Of a stretch of DNA of 34,904 nt, positions 1 through 9,756 are shown in pieces. How positions within the stretch are numbered: position 1 is the first letter of the stretch; every line of letters begins with the position of its first letter. The notes under the pieces were generated by a model, which was not told where the DNA came from, did not search any database, and was given only the letters and a program-made list of their open reading frames with translations. Made by a program: the position numbers and the translations under genes. The stretch is from Bacteroidota bacterium (GTDB taxonomy: Bacteria; Bacteroidota; Bacteroidia; Chitinophagales; LD1). Location of the stretch: positions 1 to 34,904 of the forward strand of contig JAOQAO010000208.1 in NCBI GenBank assembly GCA_025963485.1, read 5' to 3'.

Positions 1-2
1 GC

Positions 3-50
3 TACGATATCCGTCAGGTACTTATTGAGGTGCAGCAGAAAGTCCAGTAA
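3..50 (+). CDS. 3' end of an upstream CDS truncated by the window edge (…YDIRQVLIEVQQKVQ*)
   Basis: Open frame from the window edge to TAA at 48-50; too short to identify. Confidence 0.35.
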   Translation, partial: YDIRQVLIEVQQKVQ

Positions 51-135
51 GTGGTGTATTTGTTCCATGAAGGCGAAAATAAAAAAGTAATGGGTATTGA
101 TGGATATTATAATTGATATGGATTATATTTGAGGT

Positions 136-333
136 ATGAAAGGAATAAGTTATATAACTGACCGCAAGAATAAAAGAACAGCAGTGATTATTGATATCAA
201 AACGCTCCAAAATTATAATGAAGGAGTAGAGGATCTATTGGATGGAATAGTGGCCGAAAGCCGTGAGGATGAAGAAAAAGTTCCTTTATCTGCTGTTATA
301 AAGAATTTGAAGAAAGCCGGGAGACTGAAATAA
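136..333 (+). CDS. Putative type II antitoxin (RelB/Phd-like small protein)
   Basis: 65-aa ORF directly upstream of a RelE/ParE-like toxin, overlapping it at TAATG (331-335). Confidence 0.65.
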   Translation: MKGISYITDRKNKRTAVIIDIKTLQNYNEGVEDLLDGIVAESREDEEKVPLSAVIKNLKKAGRLK

Positions 334-590
334 TGCCTTATACAGTTGTCGTTTCCAGATCTGCTGAAAAGGAACTGCATTCACTTCCCAAGAATGCAGT
401 CGAGCGAATAATAAAGATCGTACTTTCGCTGCAGGTGAATCCCCGCCCTGTGGGATGCAAAAAACTAAAAGGCTTTCATAATCTTTGGCGTGTACGAGTA
501 GGCAATTATAGGATTATATATTCGATTGATGATGTCATTATGCTTGTCGATGTCCGCGAGATCGGAGATAGAAAAGACGTTTATAAATAA
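333..590 (+). CDS. RelE/ParE family toxin
   Basis: 85 aa; pattern YTVVVSRSAEKELHSLPKNAVERI…L…NPRPVGCKKLKGFHNLWRVRVGNYRIIYSIDD…V…IGDRKDVYK is typical of the RelE/ParE fold. Confidence 0.9.
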   Translation: MPYTVVVSRSAEKELHSLPKNAVERIIKIVLSLQVNPRPVGCKKLKGFHNLWRVRVGNYRIIYSIDDVIMLVDVREIGDRKDVYK

Positions 591-592
591 AT

Positions 593-1414
593 TTAGTGCA
601 AGCCCTCCATTAGCCTGACTACCTGCACCGCTTCCTTTACATCATGTACCCGCAGGATATTCGCCCCATTCATAAGCGCTACGGTATTGAGCGCTGTTGT
701 GCCATTCAGGGCTTCAGCATTTTTGATGCCCAGTGTTTTTGTGATCATAGATTTTCGGGATAACCCCGCCAGTATGGGGCAGTCCAGCATTTTGAATAAA
801 GACAGCCTTTTGAGCAATTCAAAATTGTGCTCATTTGTTTTCCCAAAACCAAAACCCGGATCGATGATGATATCTTTGATACCCGCATCTTTGCATTGAG
901 TGAGGCGTTCGGACAGGTAGTCCATCACTTCCGTTACGACATTCTGATAGGACGGCGCTACCTGCATCGTCTCAGGCGTGCCCTGCATGTGCATGATGAT
1001 GTATGGGACCCGAATCTGCGCGACAGTGGCGATCATATCTTTGTCCATCGTTCCGGCAGAGATGTCATTCACTATGCTGACGCCTTGCGCTACGGCCTCT
1101 TCGGCCACTTTCGCGTGAATAGTATCTATGGACAGGATCGTGTCCGGAAACCGCTTACAGATCGCTTTGACCGGTGCAATGACCCGCTCCAGTTCTTCTT
1201 CTATACTAATTATCGGGCTACCCGGTTTTGACGACATGCCGCCGATATCGATGATATCAGCACCGTCAAAGATCATTTCCTCCACATGAGCGATGATGCT
1301 ATCGATGCCGGTATATTTGCCGCCATCGTGAAAGGAGTCCGGCGTGAGGTTCAGGATGCCCATTACGCGTGGCTTTGAGAGGTCCATTAATGATCCATTA
1401 CAATTTATGGTCAT
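593..1414 (-). CDS. folP: Dihydropteroate synthase
   Basis: GILNLTPDSFHDGG, DIGGMSSKPG, NDISAG, GFGFGKT and GLSRKSMI motifs. Confidence 0.96.
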   Translation of the reverse strand: MTINCNGSLMDLSKPRVMGILNLTPDSFHDGGKYTGIDSIIAHVEEMIFDGADIIDIGGMSSKPGSPIISIEEELERVIAPVKAICKRFPDTILSIDTIHAKVAEEAVAQGVSIVNDISAGTMDKDMIATVAQIRVPYIIMHMQGTPETMQVAPSYQNVVTEVMDYLSERLTQCKDAGIKDIIIDPGFGFGKTNEHNFELLKRLSLFKMLDCPILAGLSRKSMITKTLGIKNAEALNGTTALNTVALMNGANILRVHDVKEAVQVVRLMEGLH

Positions 1415-1499
1415 TGCTTAACAGGTTGTGAACATAATAATTGTCAAAACTCTTCATTTTTTTCGTCACTTGAGTATTTTCGGATTAAAATCACCGGCC

Positions 1500-2045
1500 T
1501 TGACCAATACCTCTTTACAATACGATAGCCAAATAGCCCTTTGCAGAGATGTATTTGGCAAAAAAACCAAAGACTACGGTACTTCATGGCGTATCCTCCG
1601 CCCTAAGTCGCTCACCGATCAGTTGTTTATAAAAGCGCAGCGCATCAAAACGCTGGAAGAAACAGACGTGCGCAAAGTAGACGAAGGTATAGAATCGGAG
1701 TTTATCGGACTGGTCAACTACGCCGTCATGGGGCTCATACAAATGAAGATGGCTGATGATCCCCGTATGGAACTGACCGAGCAGGAGGCACTCGACCTCT
1801 ATGATGCAGAGGTCGCCGAGATCAAAGCGCTGATGATGGCCAAAAATCATGATTACGGCGAAGCATGGAGGGATATGAGAGTGAGCAGTTTTACCGACCT
1901 CATTTTGATGAAGCTGCTTCGCATCAAGCAGATAGAAGACAATAAAGGGAAAACGATCATCAGCGAAGGCATCGATGCGGGGTATATGGACATCGTGAAT
2001 TATTCCATCTTCGCCCTGATACAGATGAGCGAAGGCAAAGTATAA
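1500..2045 (+). CDS. DUF1599 domain-containing protein; TTG start at 1500 preferred over the track start 1428
   Basis: KTKDYGTSWRILRPKSLTDQ…EGIESEFIGLVNYAVMGLIQM repeated as KNHDYGEAWRDMRVSSFTD…EGIDAGYMDIVNYSIFALIQM; TTG ACC AAT ACC (LTNTSLQYD) gives the family-like N-terminus. Confidence 0.8.
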   Translation: MTNTSLQYDSQIALCRDVFGKKTKDYGTSWRILRPKSLTDQLFIKAQRIKTLEETDVRKVDEGIESEFIGLVNYAVMGLIQMKMADDPRMELTEQEALDLYDAEVAEIKALMMAKNHDYGEAWRDMRVSSFTDLILMKLLRIKQIEDNKGKTIISEGIDAGYMDIVNYSIFALIQMSEGKV

Positions 2046-2048
2046 AGT

Positions 2049-2615
2049 ATGTTTGTACTCAGGGTCAATAGGGAAATCACACTTCAGCTGCGTGACGAAA
2101 GCCATGCACAGGAGACCTTTGACCTGATCAAAAAAAACAAGCACCTGCGAGAGTGGATGCAGTGGTATGAGGTCGTCAAAACCCTGAAGGACTCTATCAA
2201 TAATATAGAGGGCAATATCGAGGACTGGGAGATGAAGACCGATTACCACCTGGGCATCTTCTATCAGGACCAGATGGTGGGAATGATCAGCCTCCATGCG
2301 ATCAACTACCTGGCCAACAAGGCCGCGATAGGATACTGGCTTGATAAGGATTACGAAGGCAAAGGGATCATCACCAGCTCGGTGAAAAAATTGATGGAAT
2401 ATGGATTTGATGAGCTGGGGCTAAACAGGATAGAGATAGGAGCGGGCGTGCCAAACCTGAGAAGCCGGGCGATACCTGAGAAACTGGGTTTCAAACTGGA
2501 AGGCATACTAAGGGAGAATATGCTGCTCAATGGTGTCTACATAGACATGGCGATGTACGGGATGCTAAAAAGTGAATACAAAGAATTAATAGAACTAAAT
2601 AAAAAACTACAATGA
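2049..2615 (+). CDS. GNAT family N-acetyltransferase, RimL-like
   Basis: IGYWLDKDYEGKGIITSSVKKLMEYGFDELGLNRIEI…NLRSRAIPEKLGFKLEGILRE. Confidence 0.92.
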   Translation: MFVLRVNREITLQLRDESHAQETFDLIKKNKHLREWMQWYEVVKTLKDSINNIEGNIEDWEMKTDYHLGIFYQDQMVGMISLHAINYLANKAAIGYWLDKDYEGKGIITSSVKKLMEYGFDELGLNRIEIGAGVPNLRSRAIPEKLGFKLEGILRENMLLNGVYIDMAMYGMLKSEYKELIELNKKLQ

Positions 2616-4009
2616 CAGTCTATACCTTATTTCTCTATATCGGCTTCGTGGCGCTGGTCATCACAGTCGTACGCTTTTTTCTGCAAGGCTATACCAGATT
2701 GCTTCTTTCTTTCCTTCAAAACTTTGTGGGAACGCTCTTCGTCTTCTCCGGCTTCGTCAAAGCCGTAGACCCCATCGGCACCAGTATCAAGATGCATGAG
2801 TATTTCGAAGCGATGAAAATCGAGTTTTTCAATCCCTTTTCTACTGCTATCACTGTAGCCATGCTTGTAGCGGAGTTGTCGCTTGGTATAGCGCTTCTGG
2901 TCGGTTTTAAGTCGCGCATCACGACGATCCTGCTCCTATTGCTCAACGTCTTCTTTCTTATGCTCACCGGTTATACTTATATCTCCGGTTTTGAGCCAAC
3001 GAATCCTTTCTTTATTATCGCCATCGTTGCTTTTATGTTTATCTGCATAGGCGCTATTTTTGAGCATGGCTATTTGCGGTTCTGGACCCTGCTCATCGGA
3101 TTTGGCACCATCGTCGTTGCGCTACTCCTGATGAAGTTCTCGACCCTGCTATTGACTAAACCTTTTGATCCAAAAGGAATGAAGGTGACAGATTGCGGAT
3201 GCTTTGGCGACTTCATGAAGCTCAAGCCATGGCAGACTTTTTATAAGGATGTTATTCTGACCTTTATGGCATTGATCCTTGCTGTCCGGCACAGGCAAAT
3301 CAAGCCTGCTATAAGCGTGCTACCGAGAACCGTGATCACTTATTTTACCGTAATAGCATCATTCTTTTTCTGCCTGTACAACTTTATGTGGAATGAGCCG
3401 GTCATAGACTTCCGCCCGTATGCGATAGGAGAGGACATCAATGCCAACAGGGTGACCAAAGACCCCGAAAAGAAGGATATGATTTTTACCTACAAAAATA
3501 AAAAAACAGGTGCTATTCGAGAGCTGAATCAGAATCAACTGACTGCTTTGACCGAAGATGATACCTGCCTGGCACGCAAAGATGTGATCGTCCATGAAGG
3601 TGTCCCTGCCCGTATCGGCAATCTGAATGTCTTCAATGAAGATGGCGCAGAGATCACTGACAGTTTGCTGCATGATCCTAATTATACTTTGGTAGTGGTA
3701 GCTCCGCTATTGGCCGAGACCAATGAAAAGGTCTTTACCGAAGACATCCGTCCCATCGCGCTCGGTTGTGACAAAGCAGGCATCAAGATATATGCGCTGA
3801 CCAAAGACCTTGACCAGGCAGAGGCCTTCCGCCACAAAAATCAGTTGGCTTTTCCTTTCTACACCACAGATGATGCAGCGATCAAGGCTATGATGCGCTC
3901 CAATCCGGGATTGATGCTGATCAAAAATGGAGTGGTCATCAATAAGTGGCACTACAAGAAAATGCCGAATTTCCAGCAGTTGAACAGTGCGTATTTTTCT
4001 CAAAAATAA
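2612..4009 (+). CDS. BT_3928-like membrane protein (DoxX-type transmembrane region plus thioredoxin-like C-terminus)
   Basis: SGFVKAVDPIGTSIKMHEYFEAM; multiple TM helices; CGCFGDF; ATGA overlap with the GNAT gene. Confidence 0.85.
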   Translation: MTVYTLFLYIGFVALVITVVRFFLQGYTRLLLSFLQNFVGTLFVFSGFVKAVDPIGTSIKMHEYFEAMKIEFFNPFSTAITVAMLVAELSLGIALLVGFKSRITTILLLLLNVFFLMLTGYTYISGFEPTNPFFIIAIVAFMFICIGAIFEHGYLRFWTLLIGFGTIVVALLLMKFSTLLLTKPFDPKGMKVTDCGCFGDFMKLKPWQTFYKDVILTFMALILAVRHRQIKPAISVLPRTVITYFTVIASFFFCLYNFMWNEPVIDFRPYAIGEDINANRVTKDPEKKDMIFTYKNKKTGAIRELNQNQLTALTEDDTCLARKDVIVHEGVPARIGNLNVFNEDGAEITDSLLHDPNYTLVVVAPLLAETNEKVFTEDIRPIALGCDKAGIKIYALTKDLDQAEAFRHKNQLAFPFYTTDDAAIKAMMRSNPGLMLIKNGVVINKWHYKKMPNFQQLNSAYFSQK

Positions 4010-4030
4010 AAAAGCACTAATCCCAACTCC

Positions 4031-4086
4031 ATAGGTTCTTCCCTCTCCTTGGGAGAGGGAAGATGCCGAAGGCAGATGGGTGAGGT
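4031..4086 (+). repeat. 56-bp double-hairpin direct repeat, copy 1
   Basis: ataggttCTTCCCTCTCC-ttg-GGAGAGGGAAGaTGCC-gaa-GGCAgatgggtgaggt; 54/56 identical to 5222-5277. Confidence 0.93.
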
Positions 4087-4089
4087 CAT

Positions 4090-5169
4090 ATGCTACTACT
4101 CAAATTCATATCCAAACGCATCCTCAGCGGATTGCTCGTCATCATCGGCGTGGTGGTTTTTATCTTCTTCCTGTTCAATGTCCTCCCAGTCAACTCTGCC
4201 AATATGACCCTCGGCCAGCGCGCAGATGCGGCGTCTAAGAAGGCCATCGAGCGCGAGTTCAGATTGCATATGCCATGGTATAGCAGGTTGGTGTATTATT
4301 TCAATGATCTGTCCCCTATTTCTATAAATCATCTCACGGATGACAGTCATCCTACCTGGATATCGCCGTCGCAAATTTCTTTCGTTAAGCTGTTCTCTGT
4401 TGGTAAGAGCACTGTCGTGCTCAAAGAGCCGAACCTCGGCCGTTCCTTTCAATCGCGGAGGAAGGTGACTGAGATACTGGCGGAGAATTTCCCCCCAACG
4501 GCCGTGCTAGCTTTGTGTGCCATTCTTCTCGCTTCCATAGTCGGTATAGTGTTGGGCGTATTCGCTGCATTGAAGCAATACACTTTCTGGGACAATGCCA
4601 TTTTATTTATCTCCAACATCGGTATTTCCCAGCCTTCTTTTTTCGCCGGCTTTATCATTGCGATGGTCTTTGGTTATTACCTGGGCCACATCACTGGTCT
4701 TAGCCCACAGGGCCCACTGCTCTGGGTCGATGACAATGGCAACACTGTTTATGTATGGCGAAACCTGATACTGCCGGTCTTCGCACTTGGCATCAGGCCT
4801 ATCGCCATCATCGCCCAGCTCACGCGCGGCAGCATGCTCGATGTGTTATCCATGGATTATGTCCGGACAGCCCGTGCTAAAGGGCTCAATTACTATGTGG
4901 TGATCTTTAAGCACACACTTCGAAATGCGCTCAATCCTGTCATCACTTCTATTTCCGGTTGGCTCGCGGCGCTTTTCACCGGGGCATATTTTATCGAGGA
5001 GGTGTTTAACTATAATGGACTCGGTTCGCAGACGATCTTTGCCATCCGCAATTTTGACTTCCCCGTAGTAATGGGCCTTTCACTATTCGTTGCAGTGGTG
5101 TTTGTAGTGATGAATATACTAACCGACATGCTCTATGCACTAGTTGACCCAAGAGTAAGAGTGCAGTAA
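4090..5169 (+). CDS. ABC transporter permease, OppB/DppB-like
   Basis: Multiple TMs; TRGSMLDVLSMDYVRTARAKGL EAA-loop motif; C-terminus …TDMLYALVDPRVRV. Confidence 0.93.
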   Translation: MLLLKFISKRILSGLLVIIGVVVFIFFLFNVLPVNSANMTLGQRADAASKKAIEREFRLHMPWYSRLVYYFNDLSPISINHLTDDSHPTWISPSQISFVKLFSVGKSTVVLKEPNLGRSFQSRRKVTEILAENFPPTAVLALCAILLASIVGIVLGVFAALKQYTFWDNAILFISNIGISQPSFFAGFIIAMVFGYYLGHITGLSPQGPLLWVDDNGNTVYVWRNLILPVFALGIRPIAIIAQLTRGSMLDVLSMDYVRTARAKGLNYYVVIFKHTLRNALNPVITSISGWLAALFTGAYFIEEVFNYNGLGSQTIFAIRNFDFPVVMGLSLFVAVVFVVMNILTDMLYALVDPRVRVQ

Positions 5170-5221
5170 TAATATCTATTGATTAAATTTATTCAAAATA
5201 AAATAGGCCAAATTTAAAGCA

Positions 5222-5277
5222 ATAGGTTCTTCCCTCTCCTTCGGAGAGGGAAGATGCCTAAGGCAGATGGGTGAGGT
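5222..5277 (+). repeat. 56-bp double-hairpin direct repeat, copy 2
   Basis: Both differences from copy 1 fall in the two hairpin loops (ttg/ttc and gaa/taa). Confidence 0.93.
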
Positions 5278-5283
5278 TTCATT

Positions 5284-5790
5284 ATGACTATTTTTCTCAT
5301 AGGCTTCATGGGTGCTGGTAAAACTACTTTGGGCAAAAAACTTGCTGTTAAGTTGGGGTATACCTTCGTGGATGTCGATCTGGTACTGGAACAGAAAGAA
5401 AACAAATATATCCGTGATATTATCGCGGATCATGGCGAGGTATATTTTCGTGAAAAGGAAACTGAAACTCTCAAAGAGTTAGATCTAACGGATAAAGTGA
5501 TTTCCACCGGCGGCGGTACGCCATGTTTCTACGACAATATGCAGTGGATGAATGATCATGGTATTACGATCTTCGTGGATGCTAATGAGGGAGTGATCTT
5601 CAGCAGGCTGGTGAATACGAACAGGGAGAATCGCCCATTACTCAAAGGACTCGATGATGAAGGACTAAAAAAGTTTATACATAATAAACTGGAGGAGCGT
5701 ATGCCTTTTTATACCCAGGCCAATATTAAATTTGACCCTATCAGACAGACTATACGAGAGTTGGCAGAGTTACTTCACAACTCAGATTAA
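5284..5790 (+). CDS. aroK: Shikimate kinase
   Basis: FLIGFMGAGKTTLGKKLA Walker A; FVDVDLVLE; YFREKETETLKEL; STGGGTPC; R..RPLL. Confidence 0.95.
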   Translation: MTIFLIGFMGAGKTTLGKKLAVKLGYTFVDVDLVLEQKENKYIRDIIADHGEVYFREKETETLKELDLTDKVISTGGGTPCFYDNMQWMNDHGITIFVDANEGVIFSRLVNTNRENRPLLKGLDDEGLKKFIHNKLEERMPFYTQANIKFDPIRQTIRELAELLHNSD

Positions 5791-6285
5791 GTAAGCCTCT
5801 GCCTTACCCGCCTTAGCCAGCTCCACGCGGATATGCTCCTGCATGGTGGTAGAGAGTGAAAGTCCTACGAAATCGGATGATACTGGAAATAGTTTATGCT
5901 GGCGGTCTACGAGCACCGCCACTTGTACCTTCTTAGGCGAGAACTCCATTACAGGCTTGAGGGCATAGTACATGGTTTTGCCAGTATTTGCTACGTCGTC
6001 TACCATCAGTACGACTTTGTTATCCAGCGAAAGTTTCGGGGCGTCTATGGTGATAGGTTTGGACAAAGGTTTCTGTTTGTCCAGTGAGAGAGCGTATAGT
6101 TTTATGCTTATTTCGCTTATAGACTCTATCTCTTTTTTGAGCAGCTGCGCGTATTCATGGCCTGTACCGTCTATACCGATCATAATGATCTCTTTTTCAT
6201 CGTAGTTGTCTTCTACTATCTGGTATGCGATACGGCGGGTTTTCTGGCTGATAGCTGCCTGGTCGAGTATGAGCGTCTTTTTCAT
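5782..6285 (-). CDS. Phosphoribosyltransferase family protein (PyrR-like)
   Basis: VVLMVDDVANTGKTMYYAL PRPP-binding motif; RIAYQIVEDNYDEKEIIMIGIDGTG. Confidence 0.88.
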   Translation of the reverse strand: MKKTLILDQAAISQKTRRIAYQIVEDNYDEKEIIMIGIDGTGHEYAQLLKKEIESISEISIKLYALSLDKQKPLSKPITIDAPKLSLDNKVVLMVDDVANTGKTMYYALKPVMEFSPKKVQVAVLVDRQHKLFPVSSDFVGLSLSTTMQEHIRVELAKAGKAEAYLI

Positions 6286-6395
6286 AAGGCTAAAATAAAC
6301 GTTTTAGCCACTTCCGTGTGAATAGAAATAATAATGCGTTTTTCTCAAAAAGTAAATTTTTGTAAATAGATTTATATCAACTAAACTCAATACAC

Positions 6396-6683
6396 ATGGA
6401 AGTGATCAAAGACGAAAGGCTATGGAAAATAGCCAAGAAGCGGGCAGGCTTTAAAAAGCACCTGGCTACATATATCATAGTCAATGGTTTTCTCTGGGCC
6501 ATCTGGTTTGTGACAGAGAGCGGTGAGGTGGATGTCAGGCACTTCTATAATGCATGGCCGATATGGACCACTCTCGGCTGGGGTATTGGCTTGGCATTCA
6601 ACTATGTGAGCGCCTATCACAGTGTCGGTGCAGATGACTCTGTTCAGCGGGAGTATGACAGGCTCAAAAACGACCGGAAATAG
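6396..6683 (+). CDS. 2TM domain-containing protein
   Basis: AKKRAGFKKHLATYIIVNGFLWAIWF…FYNAWPIWTTLGWGIGLAFNYVSAY. Confidence 0.85.
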   Translation: MEVIKDERLWKIAKKRAGFKKHLATYIIVNGFLWAIWFVTESGEVDVRHFYNAWPIWTTLGWGIGLAFNYVSAYHSVGADDSVQREYDRLKNDRK

Positions 6684-6778
6684 GTAGCGCACATTAAACA
6701 TGCGGAAAGGGCATTTCCTTGTTAATTGTATAGCAAATAGTGCCAATTTTGCTTTCTTTACGGGCTAAAATATAGTGC

Positions 6779-9196
6779 GTGATCAAAAGACTTTTTTGCT
6801 TCCTGGCCATTTTGCTTTCCATTTCATTTTCGTCTTATGCTATGACTGATTCGGTCATATGTCGCATGTCTGATGCTGATGGCCGGTATAGGGAGCACAA
6901 CTGTGACTTCACCAATATTACCCTGGACGTACGGTTTGTACCCAAAGAGGGCCGCGTCATCGGCAAAGAGACTTTGCTATTTACTCCGATACAGTCGCTC
7001 ATTGATTCGGTCTACCTGGATGCGCCGGGCATCATCATCAAAAAACTATTGCTCGATAAAGCTGCAGTGAATGTATCCTTTGATACCACGAAGACAGGTG
7101 TGATCGTCAGGTTCCCAAAACAGAAATTGAAATGGGATGAAAAGCACAGCCTCTATATAGAATATGAGGCTATACCCCGTCATGGCCTGTATTTCATAGG
7201 ATGGAATGACGAAAAGAATCTTTCCCGCAAACAAATATGGACACAAGGGCAGGGCATAGACAACAGGTATTGGTTCCCATGCTACGATGATGTGGATGAC
7301 AAGGTGATCACGGAGACGACGGTGACCTTTGACAAAGCCTATACTGTAGTATCAAACGGCAATCTGCTTGACACAAAGATCAATGCCGACAGCACAAAGA
7401 CCTGGCACTATGCCATGACTAAACCGCATTCGCCATATCTCGTGATGCTGGCTATAGACAAATATGCATACAAAGACTATAAGAGCGATGCCGGTGTCGT
7501 ATCGCGTGAATATTATTACGCCGATCATCCGGAGGTAGAGGCCCCGACATATCAGTACAGCAAAGAGATGATGGACTGGTTACCCAGGGAAATAGGCATA
7601 CCGTATCCATGGCAGACATATTCCAATACGCCCGTACAGGATTTCATGTATGGTGCGATGGAGAATACCACAGCTACGGTCTACGGCGATTTCTATCAGG
7701 GCGATAAACGGGCACTTCTGGAGAAACCCTACATGGGCGTCAATGCACACGAACTGACCCATCAGTGGTTCGGCGATTACATCACAGAGTATAGCGCTAC
7801 GCACCACTGGCTGCACGAGAGTTTTGCTACCTACTATTCCAAAATATTCCTCAGGCATATGCTGGGGGAGGACCAGTACCAGATGGCCAAACGTGGTGAG
7901 GCACTCTCTGCCATACAAGCGGATCGGGAGAACAGGTACCCAGTAGCGCACTCCAAGGCTGGTACAGCACGCCATTATCCCAAAGGCAGTTTTGTACTGG
8001 GTATGCTGCGTTATGTGGTCGGGGATGAGATATACAAAAGATCGATCGTACACTATCTCAAAAAACATGCGAATGAGAATGTCGATACGCACGACTTCTA
8101 CCGCTCTTTTATGGAGACGGCAGGCGTCAATCTCGATTGGTTCTTTGATGAGTGGGTATACCATAGCGGGGTGCCTTCGTATAACGTAAATTATGAGGCC
8201 AGGAATGATAAAACGATCTTCTATGTAGAGCAGGTCCATGCCACTGATTCGCTGATTCATTATTTCAGGATGCCCTTGGTATTTGAAGTAAATTATACAG
8301 ACCATACCAGGGATACAGTACGCGCCATGGTGAGTAATCAATATGATACTGTGATGGTACCTAATCGTGCTGCGAAGACTATCGCTTACACAGTGTTTGA
8401 TCCGGGCTATAATGTGCTCAGGACAATGCGCATCTCCCGGCCATATCAGGAACTCCTGGCCCAGGCCCATGACGCCCGTAATATGATAGATCGCTTTGAT
8501 GCCGTGCAGGCTTTGCGGGATACAGCAGTGGACAGGAAGGAGGCGGACCTGATCAGGATATTTGCTACAGAAAAGAATTTCAATATCCGTGCAGAGGTCG
8601 TGTATCAACTCCGCCATGATAGCACTCCGGATGGTATCGGCCTGCTGGGCAAAGCCCTGAAGGATGACGACTTCAACGTCAGGCGCGCTGCAGCAGAGAG
8701 GCTGGAGATAATACCCCGCACTTTGCTCGCCTCATATGAAGGACTGCTCGGAGATACCTCCTATGTGACTATAGAAATAGCACTCAGGAAACTGGTCGGT
8801 CAGTATCCGGAAAATAAAGAGCGGTACCTCGCCACTGTGAAAAATACGGTGGGGATATCAAAGAATGTACGTATAGCTTATTTGGAGCTGCGCTGTGCTG
8901 ATAGCCTGGCAGCCTGCAAGAGTGAATTGATCGACTATACCTCACACTCATATGAGTTTCGCACGCGTGTCAAGGCTATGGAGGCACTGGAGCGTCTAAA
9001 CTATAACGATGACAGGCTCATCATAAATATCACAGATGCAGTCCTCAATCCGAATACTCGCCTTTCCGGCCCTGCCGAGCGCACGCTTGGCAAGTTTCTC
9101 AAAAAGCCTGAAGTGAAAGAAGCCTTCAAAGTATATTACGAAGCAGGCAACTGGCAGGATTGGCAGAAGGAGAAGCTGAAAGGATTGATGGAGTAG
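6779..9196 (+). CDS. M1 family metallopeptidase (aminopeptidase N-like) with signal peptide and HEAT-like C-terminus; GTG start
   Basis: YGAMENTTATV (GAMEN-type) and HELTHQWFGDYIT…HESFATYY zinc site. Confidence 0.96.
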   Translation: MIKRLFCFLAILLSISFSSYAMTDSVICRMSDADGRYREHNCDFTNITLDVRFVPKEGRVIGKETLLFTPIQSLIDSVYLDAPGIIIKKLLLDKAAVNVSFDTTKTGVIVRFPKQKLKWDEKHSLYIEYEAIPRHGLYFIGWNDEKNLSRKQIWTQGQGIDNRYWFPCYDDVDDKVITETTVTFDKAYTVVSNGNLLDTKINADSTKTWHYAMTKPHSPYLVMLAIDKYAYKDYKSDAGVVSREYYYADHPEVEAPTYQYSKEMMDWLPREIGIPYPWQTYSNTPVQDFMYGAMENTTATVYGDFYQGDKRALLEKPYMGVNAHELTHQWFGDYITEYSATHHWLHESFATYYSKIFLRHMLGEDQYQMAKRGEALSAIQADRENRYPVAHSKAGTARHYPKGSFVLGMLRYVVGDEIYKRSIVHYLKKHANENVDTHDFYRSFMETAGVNLDWFFDEWVYHSGVPSYNVNYEARNDKTIFYVEQVHATDSLIHYFRMPLVFEVNYTDHTRDTVRAMVSNQYDTVMVPNRAAKTIAYTVFDPGYNVLRTMRISRPYQELLAQAHDARNMIDRFDAVQALRDTAVDRKEADLIRIFATEKNFNIRAEVVYQLRHDSTPDGIGLLGKALKDDDFNVRRAAAERLEIIPRTLLASYEGLLGDTSYVTIEIALRKLVGQYPENKERYLATVKNTVGISKNVRIAYLELRCADSLAACKSELIDYTSHSYEFRTRVKAMEALERLNYNDDRLIINITDAVLNPNTRLSGPAERTLGKFLKKPEVKEAFKVYYEAGNWQDWQKEKLKGLME

Positions 9197-9756
9197 TACT
9201 TTCCTGATAGGGGATCGTAACATCTGTACAATATTTTTGTTGTAATATTTCAAAAAATAAATTCGTATAAGATAAATTCTCTGTGTAGGTTTGGGATTCG
9301 AACCTGCTAAAACTACTGCACTTCTTGTCGCAATACCCATGAAAATCCCTGCTGACTGTGCACCGGCCTATGCCTCTGTTACTTCGTTTTAGTAGCATTC
9401 TTTCTTACCCTTTGGGGATTCTCTTTGCCTCTTTAGTTTAGTTTTTTGTTTTGGACCGGGAAACTCTAAACGCATAAGTGTTTGCCTTTTTTCTGACCTT
9501 CTATTTGTCATTAGACCTTTATCGTCTTTTGTAGCAACCCTATTACCTAACCCCACCTAAAACCCACGATAGCACCCCAAGGTTATCAAATGAAAAAACA
9601 ACACCCATAAAGCCCTTTTGACGGCATATACGGGCTAAAGCAAAACTGCTTCCGATGGAAGTGGAGTTTGCAGAAATGACCATTCTTACCGAGACCATAA
9701 TTTTTTCAAAACCTAAAATTTTGACCCGACATTTTATTGCAAAATGGGGGACAATT

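Noticed and set aside
1584-2297. 237-aa minus-strand ORF
   Set aside because: Antisense to DUF1599 and GNAT genes; His-rich low-plausibility composition.
7580-8617. 345-aa minus-strand ORF inside the M1 peptidase
   Set aside because: Antisense mirror of a well-supported coding frame; no recognisable domain.
9286-9320. tRNA T-arm-like string gggattcgaacc (minus strand)
   Set aside because: The flanking T stem does not pair properly (GCAGG vs CCCAA), and no acceptor, D arm or anticodon arm could be assembled around it.
9197-9756. 560-bp gene-free region before the T9SS repeat protein
   Set aside because: No convincing ORF, RNA gene or repeat found by eye; a covariance-model scan would be needed.
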